64,000 nt of DNA from Bog-756 sp963718405 (GCA_963718405.1 CAVQYZ010000002.1:1240001-1304000), one strand, 5' to 3'; counted from the stretch's first letter, positions 1-10,700 are shown. Notes: a model not told the origin generated them from the letters alone. Numbers and translations are program-made.

Positions 1-48
1 CTCCATACTGCCTGAAGAGACGACGGGCATAGGTCGGACCTCAGACGG

Positions 49-456
49 TCAGTCCAGACGAATGAGGCCCGCTGAGGTGGGTGCGAAGCCGCAGGCCTGG
101 TAGTAGAAGGTGCGGAGATGGTCATCGAAGTCGACATGTAGCCACTCGCATCCAGCTTGTTTGGCTTCCTCCCGGGCAGTGGCGACGAGTCGGGCCCCGA
201 TCCCCCGGCTGCGGAGGTCCGTAGCCACCATCGTGTCCTGGATCCACGCGTGCACGAGACCATCCCAGATGACGTTGACGAACCCGACGAGACGGTCCGG
301 GGCTCGAGCGGTCACCCAGCCGAGACTGTGTCGCTCCAGCTGCGACTTCCAGTTCCATTCCTCAGCCGTGAACAGCCGGGTCTCGAAGGCTTCGGCATGG
401 AGAGCATTCAGTTCGTCATTGCTGACGTCGCCCCGCCATGCCACGTCGATCAACAT
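49..456 (-). CDS. GNAT family N-acetyltransferase
   Basis: This 135-residue protein is a single GNAT domain, which would transfer an acetyl group from acetyl-CoA to an unknown amine. The acetyl-CoA loop is visible as 'RSRGIGARLV' at about residues 82-91, followed by the helix 'AREEAKQAGCEWL' and the typical late 'FYYQACGFAP' strand-turn. The length is normal for a stand-alone GNAT enzyme. The start ATG has no strong ribosome binding site. It lies downstream of the sulfoquinovose-synthase-like gene on the same strand after a 61-base gap, so it may be the last gene of that unit. The substrate cannot be told from the sequence. Confidence 0.85.
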   Translation of the reverse strand: MLIDVAWRGDVSNDELNALHAEAFETRLFTAEEWNWKSQLERHSLGWVTARAPDRLVGFVNVIWDGLVHAWIQDTMVATDLRSRGIGARLVATAREEAKQAGCEWLHVDFDDHLRTFYYQACGFAPTSAGLIRLD

Positions 457-517
457 GTCGGAGGCGCCGCAGAGCCGGGCCCACGAGGCGCCATCCCCTG
501 CCGGTTGAAGGCCAGTC

Positions 518-1711
518 CTAGCGCAGCAGGTCCGGTGAGACTTCCATGCCGGCCCGCCATACCGTCTTCGCCACGATCTTCGAGAAATCGGCCCGGTAGG
601 CGTACTTGGCGCCCACCTCCCTGGTCTCCTCGAGGAGACCCTCGGACAAAGTGGTGGGATTGAGGCCCAACGCCAGGAAGCGCTCCCGAGTCACGTTGAG
701 ATCGTTCTCGGCGGCCTCCTTGCGGGGGTTCGGAAGGTAGGCGATCTCCACGCCAGTCAGCTCGGAGATGAGATCGGCGAGCTCCCGGACCCGGTAGGTC
801 TCGGTGACCTGGTTGAAGACCGAGACCTGTTCCCCTGCGGCCGGTGGGTTCTTGAGGGCGATCTCGATGCACCGCACGGTGTCACGGATGTGGATGAACG
901 CCCTGGTCTGACCGCCGGTGCCGTGCACGGTGAGCGGGTGACCGATGGCCGCCTGCATGATGAACCGGTTGAGGACGGTGCCGTAGTCGCCGTCGTAGTC
1001 GAACCGGTTGATCAGGCGCTCGTCGATGACCGTTTCGGGAGTCTGGGTGCCCCAGACGATGCCCTGATGGAGGTCCGTGATCCGCACACCGTCGTTCTTC
1101 GCGTAGAAGGCGAACAGCAGCTGATCAAGGGTCTTGGTCATGTGATAGATCGACCCCGGGTTGGCCGGGTGCAGAATTTCCCGCTCGAGTTGGCCATCCG
1201 GAGTGGGGACGTGCACGGTGAGGTAGCCCTCGGGGATCGGAGCCGAGCCCGACCAGCCGTAGCCATAGACGCCCATGGTTCCCAGGTGGACGACCGCTAT
1301 GTCCAGTCCGGACTCGACGATGGCGCACAGCATGTTGTGCGTGGCGGTGATGTTGTTGTCGACGGTGTACCGCTTCGTCTTCTCACTCCGCATCGAGTAA
1401 GGGGCTGCCCGTTGCTCGGCGAAGTGCACGATGGCGTCAGGCTGGACCTCGAGCAGCAGAGCCACCAGTCGGTCGTATTCGCGGGCGAGATCGAGATTGA
1501 CGAAGCCGATCTCCTTGCCGGTGTGGTCCTTCCACACATTGAGACGCTCGTGGATCGGGCGCACCGGGGTGAGGGATTCGACCTCGAGCTCCACATCTAT
1601 GCATCGGCGACTCAGGTTGTCGACGATGGTGACATCGTGACCGGACTGCGATAGATGAAGGCTCGTCGGCCAACCGCAAAAACCGTCGCCTCCGAGAATG
1701 AGAAACTTCAT
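518..1711 (-). CDS. sqdB: UDP-sulfoquinovose synthase-like NAD-dependent epimerase (SQD1/Agl3 type)
   Basis: The 397-residue protein is an extended short-chain dehydrogenase that resembles plant SQD1 and archaeal Agl3, which make UDP-sulfoquinovose from UDP-glucose and sulfite. The NAD loop is 'GGDGFCGW' near residue 7. Family hallmarks are 'SLTPV', 'HFAEQRAAPYSM', 'YHMTK' (the YxxxK catalytic pair), 'HPLTVHGTGGQTRAF' and 'VFNQVTE'. I chose the ATG at 1711 because a GGGGG ribosome binding site precedes it, and the fold starts immediately ('MKFLILGG'). Upstream in-frame codons are unlikely to be used. In SQD1 the active-site segment reads TMGEYG as I recall; here it reads TMGVYG, so exact chemistry is uncertain. 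No sulfolipid glycosyltransferase is seen nearby. Confidence 0.82.
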   Translation of the reverse strand: MKFLILGGDGFCGWPTSLHLSQSGHDVTIVDNLSRRCIDVELEVESLTPVRPIHERLNVWKDHTGKEIGFVNLDLAREYDRLVALLLEVQPDAIVHFAEQRAAPYSMRSEKTKRYTVDNNITATHNMLCAIVESGLDIAVVHLGTMGVYGYGWSGSAPIPEGYLTVHVPTPDGQLEREILHPANPGSIYHMTKTLDQLLFAFYAKNDGVRITDLHQGIVWGTQTPETVIDERLINRFDYDGDYGTVLNRFIMQAAIGHPLTVHGTGGQTRAFIHIRDTVRCIEIALKNPPAAGEQVSVFNQVTETYRVRELADLISELTGVEIAYLPNPRKEAAENDLNVTRERFLALGLNPTTLSEGLLEETREVGAKYAYRADFSKIVAKTVWRAGMEVSPDLLR

Positions 1712-2527
1712 AATGCCCCCTTTTCCTGCGAAATAGCGGCCCATATGGACTCGGTGTTCGCCTGCCCCAGCGACGTTACTATAGCGCTCTCATTGAAAGC
1801 TTGGAAAGGATCAACCTGATCCGGCCGGTTGGAGCGCAGGTCGACCACCCTCGCCAACGGTGCGAACGGTCGGCCTCACTTTGCGTTCCGAATGTGCCGG
1901 CCGGGGCAATATTGTGAAATTGCTGAGAATGGCCCTCTGATGGGCTGGTAGCTCGATACGAAGCTACCCATTCAGCCCTTGGCGTGCGGAGCATATAGCC
2001 CATAAAAGTCATCGGGATTATGGGTTTGCGGCCTGGCGGAAGCCGATCGACACCAGCTCGGTAGCGACGCAGGCTCGGCGTTCACAGAATGTTCACCATC
2101 CAGAAACCGGCTGTACCAAGGAGAGGCGCACAGTGGTGCATAGAGGCGCCCGGGGCGGAACTCTCCCCTTGTAAGGCAGGTAGGAGTGGGCAGACCCCCG
2201 GGCGCCTGACGCCAAAACTACCTATTTCGGTCCCGCTCGGCTCGGGCAGTGGCAATCCCCGAGGTAGGTCGATGCCGGAAATTCCTGTTGTCCCCCGATA
2301 CCTCGTCAAGCTGGGGTTTTCACCGCTCCGTACGGACCGTGCATTCGTCAGGTAGTCGAAGCGCTCCAACTGTGGCATCCGGCCCCGGAAGATCTGGGGC
2401 TTTCTGACTCCAGACGTGGGTGGCCTGTCACGGGTCGGCATCTGGCGACAACAAGGCCTGCTCGGGCTGGTTGTTGGGGCGCTTCGCCGGTCGATTTCGC
2501 AGTTCGGGGTCGGATCCATATCCGTGA
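1712..2527. other. 816-base intergenic stretch without a convincing gene
   Basis: No ORF here has convincing family features, a ribosome binding site or plausible composition. The longest open frame (minus strand, 2082-2519) reads as random Pro/Arg/Ser-rich sequence. The stretch contains a 10-base palindrome (TCCGTACGGA) near 2327-2336 within a longer imperfect inverted repeat. It is less GC-biased than the housekeeping region. It could be the leader of the epimerase gene plus remnants of a lost gene or mobile element; I could not identify any. Confidence 0.5.
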
Positions 2528-4112
2528 TCAGGCAGGGAGAGCCACACCAGGGACGGTCACCTCGGTAGTCCCAGGCGGGGGGTGCCAGACGAAGGCGGCG
2601 ACACTATCTGCATCGACAATTGTCCGAGCGTGTAGTCGGCCCCTCACATAGTTGATGGCCATCGCCGAACCGGCCGGCGTAGTGGTGGCCTCATTGTCCG
2701 TGGCGAACACAAAGACGACTGTGCGGCTCACGACCGGGCGGGGCCCGTTGGGGAAGTAGAAGTAGCAGGCAGGTCGGCCGCAGAAGCGCCCCATTACCGA
2801 GACCGTTGCGATCACTTCGGCATCCGCCGGCGTGGCGGCCAGGGCCACGCGCAACTGCGAGGCCGCACCCGGCTGGACCTGGGCGACCGCTCCACGAACC
2901 AGCGCCGGCGACCATTGGGCTCCATAATCGAACGCCACGATCGCAACGAGGATGGCTACTAGAGCGGCCGGAAGCCACCCTCTTCGGAACCGTTGTGCCA
3001 GCCAAACAAGGACCATGACCGTCCCGACAAGGACAAACGGGAAGACGGCGAAATTCTGGAACGCGTTGTTCAAGAAGTCGCTCCGCGAATTGAGCGCGTC
3101 AGTCACCAGGACGACCGCAGGGATCCCGAATCCCCAAGCGGACGCGAGGCCGACGATCCCGACGGGCTTGATAAGTCTCCAAATGGCTCCCAGCCGCGAG
3201 TCGAATTGGTGGAGTACGCGGGCCGGGTGGCTGATGATCCCACCGACAATCAACACCATTCCGCCAGCACCGGTCAGTGTGGAACGACCGGCCAGGTAGG
3301 CGTAGAGCGAGAGACCCGACCCCTGGTTGGCGTGGAGCGCAGAGATGAGCGCAGTCCAAGCCAGTCCGGTGACGACCAGGAGTACTCCGGATCGCCGGGT
3401 ATCGGGCCGCGCCAACAATGCAGACACGCCGAGCCCCACCACCATCAGAGCGGCAAATGACCCGCAAAGAAGCATTACCCCAACCCAGACCCAACCCCAA
3501 CGGGGTCTCCCCCGCCAGAACTGGCGGGCAGCAAGCAAAGCAAAGAAGGTCGAGATCGGCTCGAGGTGGACGTCGAAACTCAGCGTGGAATAGGTGCCGG
3601 GGTTGGCCACCGTGGCCAGTAGTACCGCTGCGGCCACGCCAACCACCACCCACTGGTTGACCTTTCGGTGTTCGAGGTACTCCAGCGCCCAGAGGTAGGC
3701 GATGATCCCACTGCCGGCGACGGCGGCGTCCTGGATCCAGAGGAGGACTGCCGAGTAGGGCAGGACGAGGTGGACGATGGCCAGTGGCCAAATAATCAGC
3801 TCAAAGTCGGACTTGACGAAGGGGAACCCGAATACCGTGTCATACGGGTTCAAATGCCCTTGGCCAATCAGTGTCCACGCCTGGTTGTAGGTGGCGAAGT
3901 CCTCGCCCAGAAAGTTCCGGTGGTAGAGCGGCAGTCGAGAACGCCGCGAGACCGATCATCCAAAGAGCCAAAACCAACGCTCCCCCGATGCGGAGAGCCC
4001 GATAGGTCTGATTCTGGTCTCTCAGATCCCCTGGCAGCCGCCAATGCCGGTCGATACCGGGCGAACGTGTATTGGCAGGACCGACCGTTCCGTCAGGGTC
4101 CGCCATCACCAC
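2528..4112 (-). pseudogene. DUF2079 family membrane protein, frameshifted
   Basis: This locus encodes a polytopic membrane protein of about 527 residues split by one frameshift at about 3930-3945. The upstream piece (3840-4112) gives a charged N-terminus and the first membrane helix, ending in '...LALWMIGLAAFSTAAL'. The downstream piece (2528-3853, extended backward in its frame) continues with 'LYHRNFLGEDFATYNQAW' and 'LNPYDTVFGF', the early DUF2079 signature that in this family reads as a D/E-rich loop followed by an 'NPyDTi' segment. About nine further hydrophobic helices follow, then a soluble C-terminal part. DUF2079 proteins resemble GT-C membrane glycosyltransferases, but no reaction is established. 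The shift may be real or a consensus error. Confidence 0.72.
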
Positions 4113-4468
4113 ACGGCCAGTGTACCCAGGAGCTCCAACAGGATTGGGGAGTCTCAGACAGCAGCGGTCCTTTGCCGAGTGGCCAGTCGGTTATGGCATG
4201 AGCATCGTGACGGGACGGCGGAGCCAAATAGGGGCGAAGTAAAGAAGTAGGGATTTGGTATCGGAGTTCTCCGCACTGACGTTCAGCTTTGCCGGATAAC
4301 CGCTGACCTGCAGGCACTCGATGGGGTAAACCCCAAGTGGTTGGGCTGCGAGGATTTTGAACCGTCCGAGCAGTTAGGTGCGGTCCGGGGGGTCCCAGGT
4401 CAGCGCATTCGGCTCTCCGGTTTCGGACTGGTGCGGAGCCATCGGAGGGCGGAAGTTCCGAGCTTCGC
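4113..4468. other. intergenic stretch, no gene seen
   Basis: This 356-base stretch lies between the DUF2079 locus and a small ORF. Open frames on both strands lack family motifs and ribosome binding sites. I see no tRNA, riboswitch or clear terminator hairpin in it. Confidence 0.45.
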
Positions 4469-4675
4469 TCAGTCCGACCCCTTCTCCCCCATTTGGTCAT
4501 CGGATGGTTTTGGGATGGGGGACGACTTGACGGTTCCCCCGGGCGTGATCGCATCAACCAGGCGTTCACACTCCTCGATCAACTCGGCGTCTCCTCCACC
4601 ATTCTCGTGGGCGTCGAGGTACGTCCGAGCATCGTCCGGCGACTGAGGGCGCCAGTCTTTTGGCCACTTGCTCAT
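4469..4675 (-). CDS. small hypothetical protein
   Basis: This is a possible 68-residue acidic protein beginning 'MSKWPKDWRPQSPDDAR' and containing a short amphipathic helix 'AELIEECERLVDAI'. I chose the internal ATG because a GGGG stretch lies about a dozen bases upstream and because the sequence upstream of it looks like noise. The codon pattern is protein-like between residues 1 and 50. I recognise no family. It sits alone between two intergenic stretches in the accessory region and may be the remnant of a longer gene. Confidence 0.35.
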   Translation of the reverse strand: MSKWPKDWRPQSPDDARTYLDAHENGGGDAELIEECERLVDAITPGGTVKSSPIPKPSDDQMGEKGSD

Positions 4676-5104
4676 GGCGTAACAGTAACCCCGGATGGCG
4701 CAGGCCGTTCGGGCTCCCAAGATCACCGGGTCAGCGCCCAGCCGCTCGGATTCAGGGCGACACAGCGCGGTCACTGCGGTCTGTCCATCGTTAGCCGTCG
4801 GAGATGGTCGAGCAAGGGGCCGTCTGCGTTGGCCGGAATGCAAGCTGTTCCATCAAGGCCCGGACGCGCTGGTCGATCTCCTCGATGATCGGCCGGACCT
4901 CGTCGATCGACCTGCCCTACAGTGCATCGAGTTCCCAGTAGAGGTGGCTCGCTCGCTCGGATACGGGCGAGGGCCGCCGATGTCGACGACGCACCTCATG
5001 GCCAGGCTCATTCGTCAGGGGCTTCGGGAACTCCTTAGGCACCGACCTCGGTCGGCCACCTCCCCACTCCTCCGGGCGGCGATTCGAGTCCGCCGTACAG
5101 GCGC
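4676..5104. other. intergenic stretch with short coding-like remnant
   Basis: No intact gene is seen in these 429 bases. On the minus strand, about 4820-4915 reads as a helix-like peptide ('RSIDEVRPIIEEIDQ...') without a start, which suggests debris of a lost gene. A segment at 5076-5094 (plus strand) resembles a tRNA T-arm (GCGATTCGAGTCCGCC), but no cloverleaf can be drawn around it. Confidence 0.4.
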
Positions 5105-6110
5105 TCACGCCCGAGCTGGGAGGTTCACGCGCTCAGGCAGCCGGTCGAGATGGTTCGACCCCGAACGCCGGTCGAACCGGGCGAACAGCCATTCGCAGAA
5201 GTCGAGCGCGCCGTAGACGTCGCGGATGATACGACCCAACCGCAGGGTCCGTTCCGCGTCCAGCCGATCGAGACGCCCCCGTGAAGGGATGAATAAAGCC
5301 TCGGCCCACACCAACCGGTCAGCCCGTCCCCGACCGCCGAGATACCGGCATCTCTCGAGTCGGGGAAAATCGAACAGATCGTATCCAGCGGCGACCATGA
5401 AGCCGAACACGTCATCGAAGAGCGGCTGCGACGCATAAATCGGGATGAACTCGACCTCGACGTGAACGGCGAGAGCGTCGCCGAGGAGGTTGGTCGCACC
5501 CCGGAGCACGTCGAGCTCGCCACCTTGCACGTCGAGCTTGATGAAATCAACGGGCCCGTCCACCACCTCGTCCAGCCGGACAGTGTCAACGTCACGCGTC
5601 CGTGCCACCGACACGTCGGCCATTCCCTCGAAGTCACCCATGGCGTCGAAGATTCGGCTCGTAGAGCGACGATTGCGGCCCCCACTCCGTCTCATAGAAC
5701 GTGCGCCGTGACCCGTCCCCGACGAAATCGGTGAGAAGCCTCCATCCGTCGTCACGGGCGAGACGAGCCTCGTGACCATCTTCGAGCGGCTCGAAGCCGA
5801 TCACCTCGCACCCACCGCCGTCGAGGAGCGGGCGGTAGACATCCTCTTCGAACTCGAGTGGGTGGGCCCCGACGTCGACGATTGTGAGTGTGGGACCCCC
5901 AATCCAAGGGGTCGGTAGCGCCCGGGGCCGGCGCTCCACCATCTGGGCCCGCTCTTCCGAATCAGCGAACCGACGGATCACCTCGACGAGCGGTACCTGC
6001 TGGATGTCCAATTCGTCCACCCAGCGGGAGACATCTTCGGCGGCGCCAACCCGGTCCAGTGTCCCGGCGTAGAGGGCAGCGACGATGTCATGGGAGTTCC
6101 ACTTGGTCAC
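5105..6110 (-). pseudogene. FkbM family methyltransferase, frameshifted
   Basis: The locus encodes an S-adenosylmethionine-dependent O-methyltransferase of about 334 residues in two pieces: 5634-6110 (N-terminal) and 5105 to about 5660 (C-terminal). One shift lies at about 5645-5665. The N-terminal piece holds the SAM motif 'IVDVGAHPLEFEEDVY' and 'VIGFEPLEDG'. The C-terminal piece holds the FkbM signature 'VDFIKLDVQGGELDVLRGA' and 'VHVEVEF'. FkbM enzymes usually methylate sugar hydroxyls of glycans or antibiotics, which fits the adjoining sulfotransferase and sulfoquinovose-synthase-like genes. It is divergent from the sulfotransferase with a short promoter-sized gap. The reading-frame break may be a sequence error. 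Confidence 0.8.
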
Positions 6111-6324
6111 TGGCGGGACTTTACACCTGGCCGGCAGGAGGCCGCCTTCGAACAGGTCCTGCGCGCCGATCGGGCCTAGCCCCGGCCGAGTGCTCGACCG
6201 CCCCGGGTTGTTGGTGGGTAGATGAAGAAGATCAATCCGGGCTGAGACGGGTGAGATGAGTAGATTTGGTGCACGACAAGCGGTCCGAGTGCCGCTTCAA
6301 TCACGAGGACACCGTCGAGACCTT

Positions 6325-7582
6325 ATGCCGCAGAACTCATTGCCGGATGCCGTCATTGAGGCGCGCCGCTTGCACTACATGCTCGATGAGTTTGTGGCTG
6401 GGCAGATCCAGTTGCCCGGACGGTCCCCGGACCCGGCCGTCGGATCGGGCCCCACTCGGATCGCCCTGCTCGCCACCCCGCGCTCGGGAACCACCTGGCT
6501 CCGCCTGATCTTGGCGCATGTGCTCGACCTGGAGGAGCTGTCAGTCTTCCATCCTGCCGACGTCGACTGGGCCCACCTCCCCGAGCGTGCCGTGATCCAT
6601 CTCCATTGGCCCCGAACGGCACACCTGCAATCCCTGTTGGAGGCCGCACGGGTGAATGTGGTCACGATGTCCCGTCATCCCTTCGACGTGCTTGTCTCGA
6701 TTCTGCGTCTGGCTCAGACGGAGCCCGAAACGATCCGATGGCTGTGGAGCAGAGGGGGCGATGAGGAGGCGCTCCTCGACGCAGACCCCTCAAGCGAAGA
6801 GTTTGCGCAGTGGGCTTTGAGTGAGCGCGCACTGAAGCCTCCTCGATGTCACCAGCTCGTGGCTGGCCGACAACCAGGTAGCAAATGTGAGCTATGAGAG
6901 GCTCGTCGAGGTCGCCAGAGGAAGAGGTCGGCCGCCTCCTCGGGCGATGGTCCTCCTGCCGTCCAGGCCTATCGGTGAGGCCGTGACGAAATTCACCCCG
7001 AAATGGGTCAACGAACAAGGTGGCGTCCAGCACAGTTGGACTGCGACCACCGAACTGTGGAAAGAGGTGATTCCCTCAGACCTGGCTGACCGGCTCAGGG
7101 TTCGCTATCAACACCATCTGGACCAACTCGGTTTCTCGGCGACGTCAGATTCGAAAATGGACCACAGGGCAGCGAAGGATCGATGGCGGGAGCTCTATCC
7201 CGATCCGGATCCCCTCCTCCCCGAGGACGCCTACCGCGCCGAGGTCGTTGTCCTTGATCCTCCTCCGACGGTTCCGGCGCGATCCAGCTTCGTCTCGTTG
7301 GTGAAAGTCCACAACCGGGGAACAGTGCGATGGCCGGACCGCCTTCGCCATCCGCTCATTCGCCTCGGATGCCGTTGGTATTCCAGCGATGGGAGCGGAA
7401 CCATGGTTCTCGAGGACCGCTACATTCTCGGCAGTTCCGTAAAGCCGGGGGGCGCCGCATATGAGCATGCGCAATTCGCCACCCCGGCGGAACCGGGCGT
7501 CTACCTGCTCCACGTGGACCTGGTCCACGAGCACACTCGCTGGTTCGGGTGCGGCGGACCTATCGAGGTGACAGTTTCCTGA
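6325..7582 (+). pseudogene. sulfotransferase with C-terminal Ig-like domain, multiply frameshifted
   Basis: The first part is a PAPS-dependent sulfotransferase. It has the 5'-phosphosulfate loop 'TPRSGTTWLRL' and the 3'-phosphate site 'SRHPFDVLVS'. The frame shifts at about 6830-6845 (into '...LDVTSSWLADNQVANVSYERLV'), again at about 6910-6918 (into 'EEEVGRLLGRW'), and back at about 6965-6985. The last segment (6887-7582 frame) ends the catalytic part near 'YQHHLDQLGF'. It then adds an Ig-like beta-sandwich of about 120 residues with 'VKVHNRGTVRWP', 'PGGAAYEHAQF' and 'VDLVHEHTRWF'. That module is common on actinobacterial glycan enzymes. The total would be about 418 residues. The start at 6325 is a guess; 6256 is possible. 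Three shifts make decay or poor sequence quality likely here. Confidence 0.75.
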
Positions 7583-7587
7583 GCTGT

Positions 7588-7601
7588 CCCCCCCGGGGGG
7601 G
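7588..7601. terminator. C7G7 palindrome between convergent genes
   Basis: Seven C residues are followed directly by seven G residues, just after the sulfotransferase stop. The converging gene ends at 7778. A hairpin without a T-run could act as an intrinsic or pause-type terminator in a GC-rich actinobacterium. The length of such homopolymers is also easily misread. Confidence 0.3.
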
Positions 7602-7700
7602 CTTCCCCAGCGAGATCTCTCCACCGGCAAACCAGAGTCTTCGGGGCCAGCGTTGCGGGAGGAGAACCTCGGGCCGCAGATTGACGACCTCTACGCCCCG

Positions 7701-7771
7701 CCCTTTGAGTAATTGGCCTAAGTCAGCCAAGAGAGAGGGCGCAGCGCCTTCCAGCCAAACTATTCAAAGGG
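7701..7771. terminator. stem-loop between convergent genes
   Basis: An imperfect inverted repeat joins 7701-7717 (CCCTTTGAGTAATTGGC) to 7754-7771 (GCCAAACTATTCAAAGGG). A smaller GGCGC/GCGCC hairpin lies between the arms at about 7738-7748. It ends seven bases before the stop of the leftward beta-helix gene, so a bidirectional terminator is the simplest reading. Confidence 0.4.
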
Positions 7772-7777
7772 GAATGA

Positions 7778-10700
7778 TCACGCAGGGCCCAAACTGCCGG
7801 ACACTCGATGTTCGATGAGGGTCTCTGAGAAGTCGGGATCGAAGGTCGAACCCACTGCGTGGCAGGACCTGGTGGTGGCGCACGACACACCGCTCAAGAC
7901 GTTGCCGACATCACCTCCGCCTGCGGGGCCTTCAAATGACCATCTGCTCCCGTTCCAGGCCTCGATAAACGCAAACGGATACTCACTCGAATCCGGTGAA
8001 TCGATGTAGTGGCCGATGGCGATGCAAAAGGCAGTCGACGTACAGGAAACCCCCGCGGACGCTGCAAGATACTCGGTCACATCGGGGCTGGTGACGACCT
8101 GCCACCTCGTCCCGTTCCACGAATCGATGAGAGAAGTGCTGCCTGAGCTTGTCGACCCTACCGCTACGCACCAAACCGTCGAAACGCACGACACGCCATC
8201 AAGGTCTCCTGGTGGACTCGACATGTGCGACCATCTCGTCCCGTTCCAGGATTCGACAAGTGACGAAGTCGTCGATCCGGCAAATCCTACGGCTTTGCAC
8301 GACGTCGCCGAGATGCACGACACACCATTGAGACCGTTGGACGTGGAACCGACATGTGGACCGGGTTCAATTGACCATCTCGTCCCGTTCCACGACTCGA
8401 TCAAAGACTGATTCCCGTTGTCACCGATGGCTTTGCACACGGTGGCGGACACACACGAAACCGCATTGAGCTGGTTGCTACCAGATGACCCGTTCGGGCT
8501 TGGAACGATTGACCACAGGTGGCCATTCCAAGATTCAACGAGTGTCCTCTGGTCACTACCGTTTGTCGAGTACCCAACGGCCGTGCAGGAGATCGCTGAC
8601 AAGCACGACACCCCGCTCAGGGCATTGGTACCCACTCCTCGGTTGGGACTGGTGTCGATTGTCCAACTGCTCCCGTTCCAACTCTCGATCAGGGTCTTGT
8701 TATCAAAGCCACCTGTGGAGCCAACTGCCTTACAAGATGAACTCGAAGCACAGGAAATTGCGTTCAGGTAGGGATAGGAGTCGGTAGTGGAAGGATTGGG
8801 GCTGCTGTCGACCACCCAACCTCCGACTGTCCCCTGCACCGCACCAATGTCACAGGGCGTCGGCCGTGCGATTCCTCGCTGGTCAGGCGACGAACACAAC
8901 GACGCACTCGTGACTGCGCCGACGCCGGGGCTGGTCGATTGCAGTGCGATCGTCTTCGTGGGACCACCGTTGTGCTCCAAACCAGCTGAATCGAGCAGCG
9001 CGTCGGTGTTTGAGTGGCTGGTGAGGGCGGTAAGCCCGCATGATCCATCATCGGCCAGGTCGTAGCCAAGGTCGATGACGGTCCCTCCGGCCGGAGAGGG
9101 GCCGGCGCATTCCGGTCCGGCTGGGTCGTCCAGGATTGTGGCCGCAAGGCTGATGGTACCCATCCCGTTGTAGAGCGCATAACCAACCATGGCGTTCGGG
9201 TTGCTAGCCGAGTAGGCAGGAATTTTCGGCAAACGTGCTGTTGGTGACGGTGGTGGTCCCAACGTTGTAGAGGCCACCCGCCATGCCACCCTGGTTGCCG
9301 GCGATGGTGCTGTTTTGGACCTGGAGGGTGCCGTTCTCATTGTCGACACCACCAACTGTGCCGCCGCTATTGCCGGACACGGTGCTGTCACTGATGGTCA
9401 CCGTTCCCTGGTTGTCGCTGATGCCACCACCGCCGACGACTCCGCTGTTGTTCGAAATGGTGCTGTTGAGGACGTTCAGTCTGGCGTTCCTGTCGATGTC
9501 GATCCCCCCACCGGCGTCGCTGGCCGTGTTGTCAGTGATATCCGAGGTTTCGACCGTGACTGACCCGTTCAAGAAATTGATGGCACCACCGTTCCCTGTA
9601 TTGTCATTGTCCTGCGACAACGTGCTACCGATGACGGTAAGTGAACCCGTATTCTTGTCGTTGTAGAAGGCGCTCTTACTATCCTCGACCGTAAGCCCGG
9701 ACACAGCGATGGTCATTCCGTTGACGTAGAACGCCGTATGACCGGCGCCATTCACGACCACCGAGTTGGCGTCATGACCCTGGATGCTGAGGTCCTGTGT
9801 TGTGATGCCGATAGTGTTGGTGAGCGTGATCGGTGAGCTTGACGGACAGGTCACCGAGAACTTGATGTTGTCACCGGAAGCAGCGTTCGCCACTTCGTAG
9901 GGCAGTGAGCCGTAGTAGGACGATGACCCGGAACAATTGGTAACAGTGTCAGTGTCAGCAGGGGTGGTCTGATAAGCCCCACTGTCACAGTTCGGGGTGG
10001 GCCGAGGCACACCACGTTGGTCTGGAGTAGAGCACAGCGCTGCGCTGTGGACGAAACCGATGGCCGGGCTTCCCGCCAAGAGCGGAATGGTGTCGGTTGG
10101 TCCGCCGTTGAGACTGAGGGTCCCGAGAGAACCATCCAGTGTGGGTGAGTAGTTGGTCGAGCCACAGGAGGTGTCGTCGGCGAGGTTGTAACCGCCATCT
10201 ATTAGTTCCCCCGCACAGTCCTTGTCGTGATTGTCACTCAATAGCGTGCTGGTGACAGTCACGCATGTGATTCCACCGCCACATTGCGTTGTGCCGGCAT
10301 GTCCGCTGGTGTTCTCGATGCCACTGCCGTTGCCGGTGATGGTGCTGGCGGTGATGTCGACAAGATCCCATGGACCGGTCAGGTCGAGAATCGTTGCGTT
10401 GCCAGTAAGCGTCGAGTCAGTGATGAACGCATCTGCTGCTTCATTGTTGCCGCTGGTATCGCTAAAGACGCTGGCGCTATTTGTGATGGTGCTGTCGGTG
10501 ATGGTGACCGAACTGTCCTGGACATTGAAGAGCCCGCTTATGTTCACGACCGTATCTCCGAGGCCGTCAATCGTGAGATCACTCAAGACGTAGGAGCCCT
10601 CACCTCCAAAAATGGGCTGACTAAGGTCTCCCGGTTCGATCGTCGATGAGTTTCCCTCGATGGTGAGCGGTCCGTAGTAACCATGGCCCGTCTGCTCCGG

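Noticed and set aside
2082..2519. Minus-strand 145-codon frame
   Set aside because: Composition looks random; no ribosome binding site or motif. I also considered a group II intron end here but could not draw domain V.
4093..4569. Minus-strand 158-codon frame upstream of the DUF2079 gene
   Set aside because: No family features; Pro/Ser/Arg-rich noise across an intergenic stretch.
5076..5094. T-arm-like sequence GCGATTCGAGTCCGCC
   Set aside because: No acceptor, D- or anticodon arms can be built around it on either strand.
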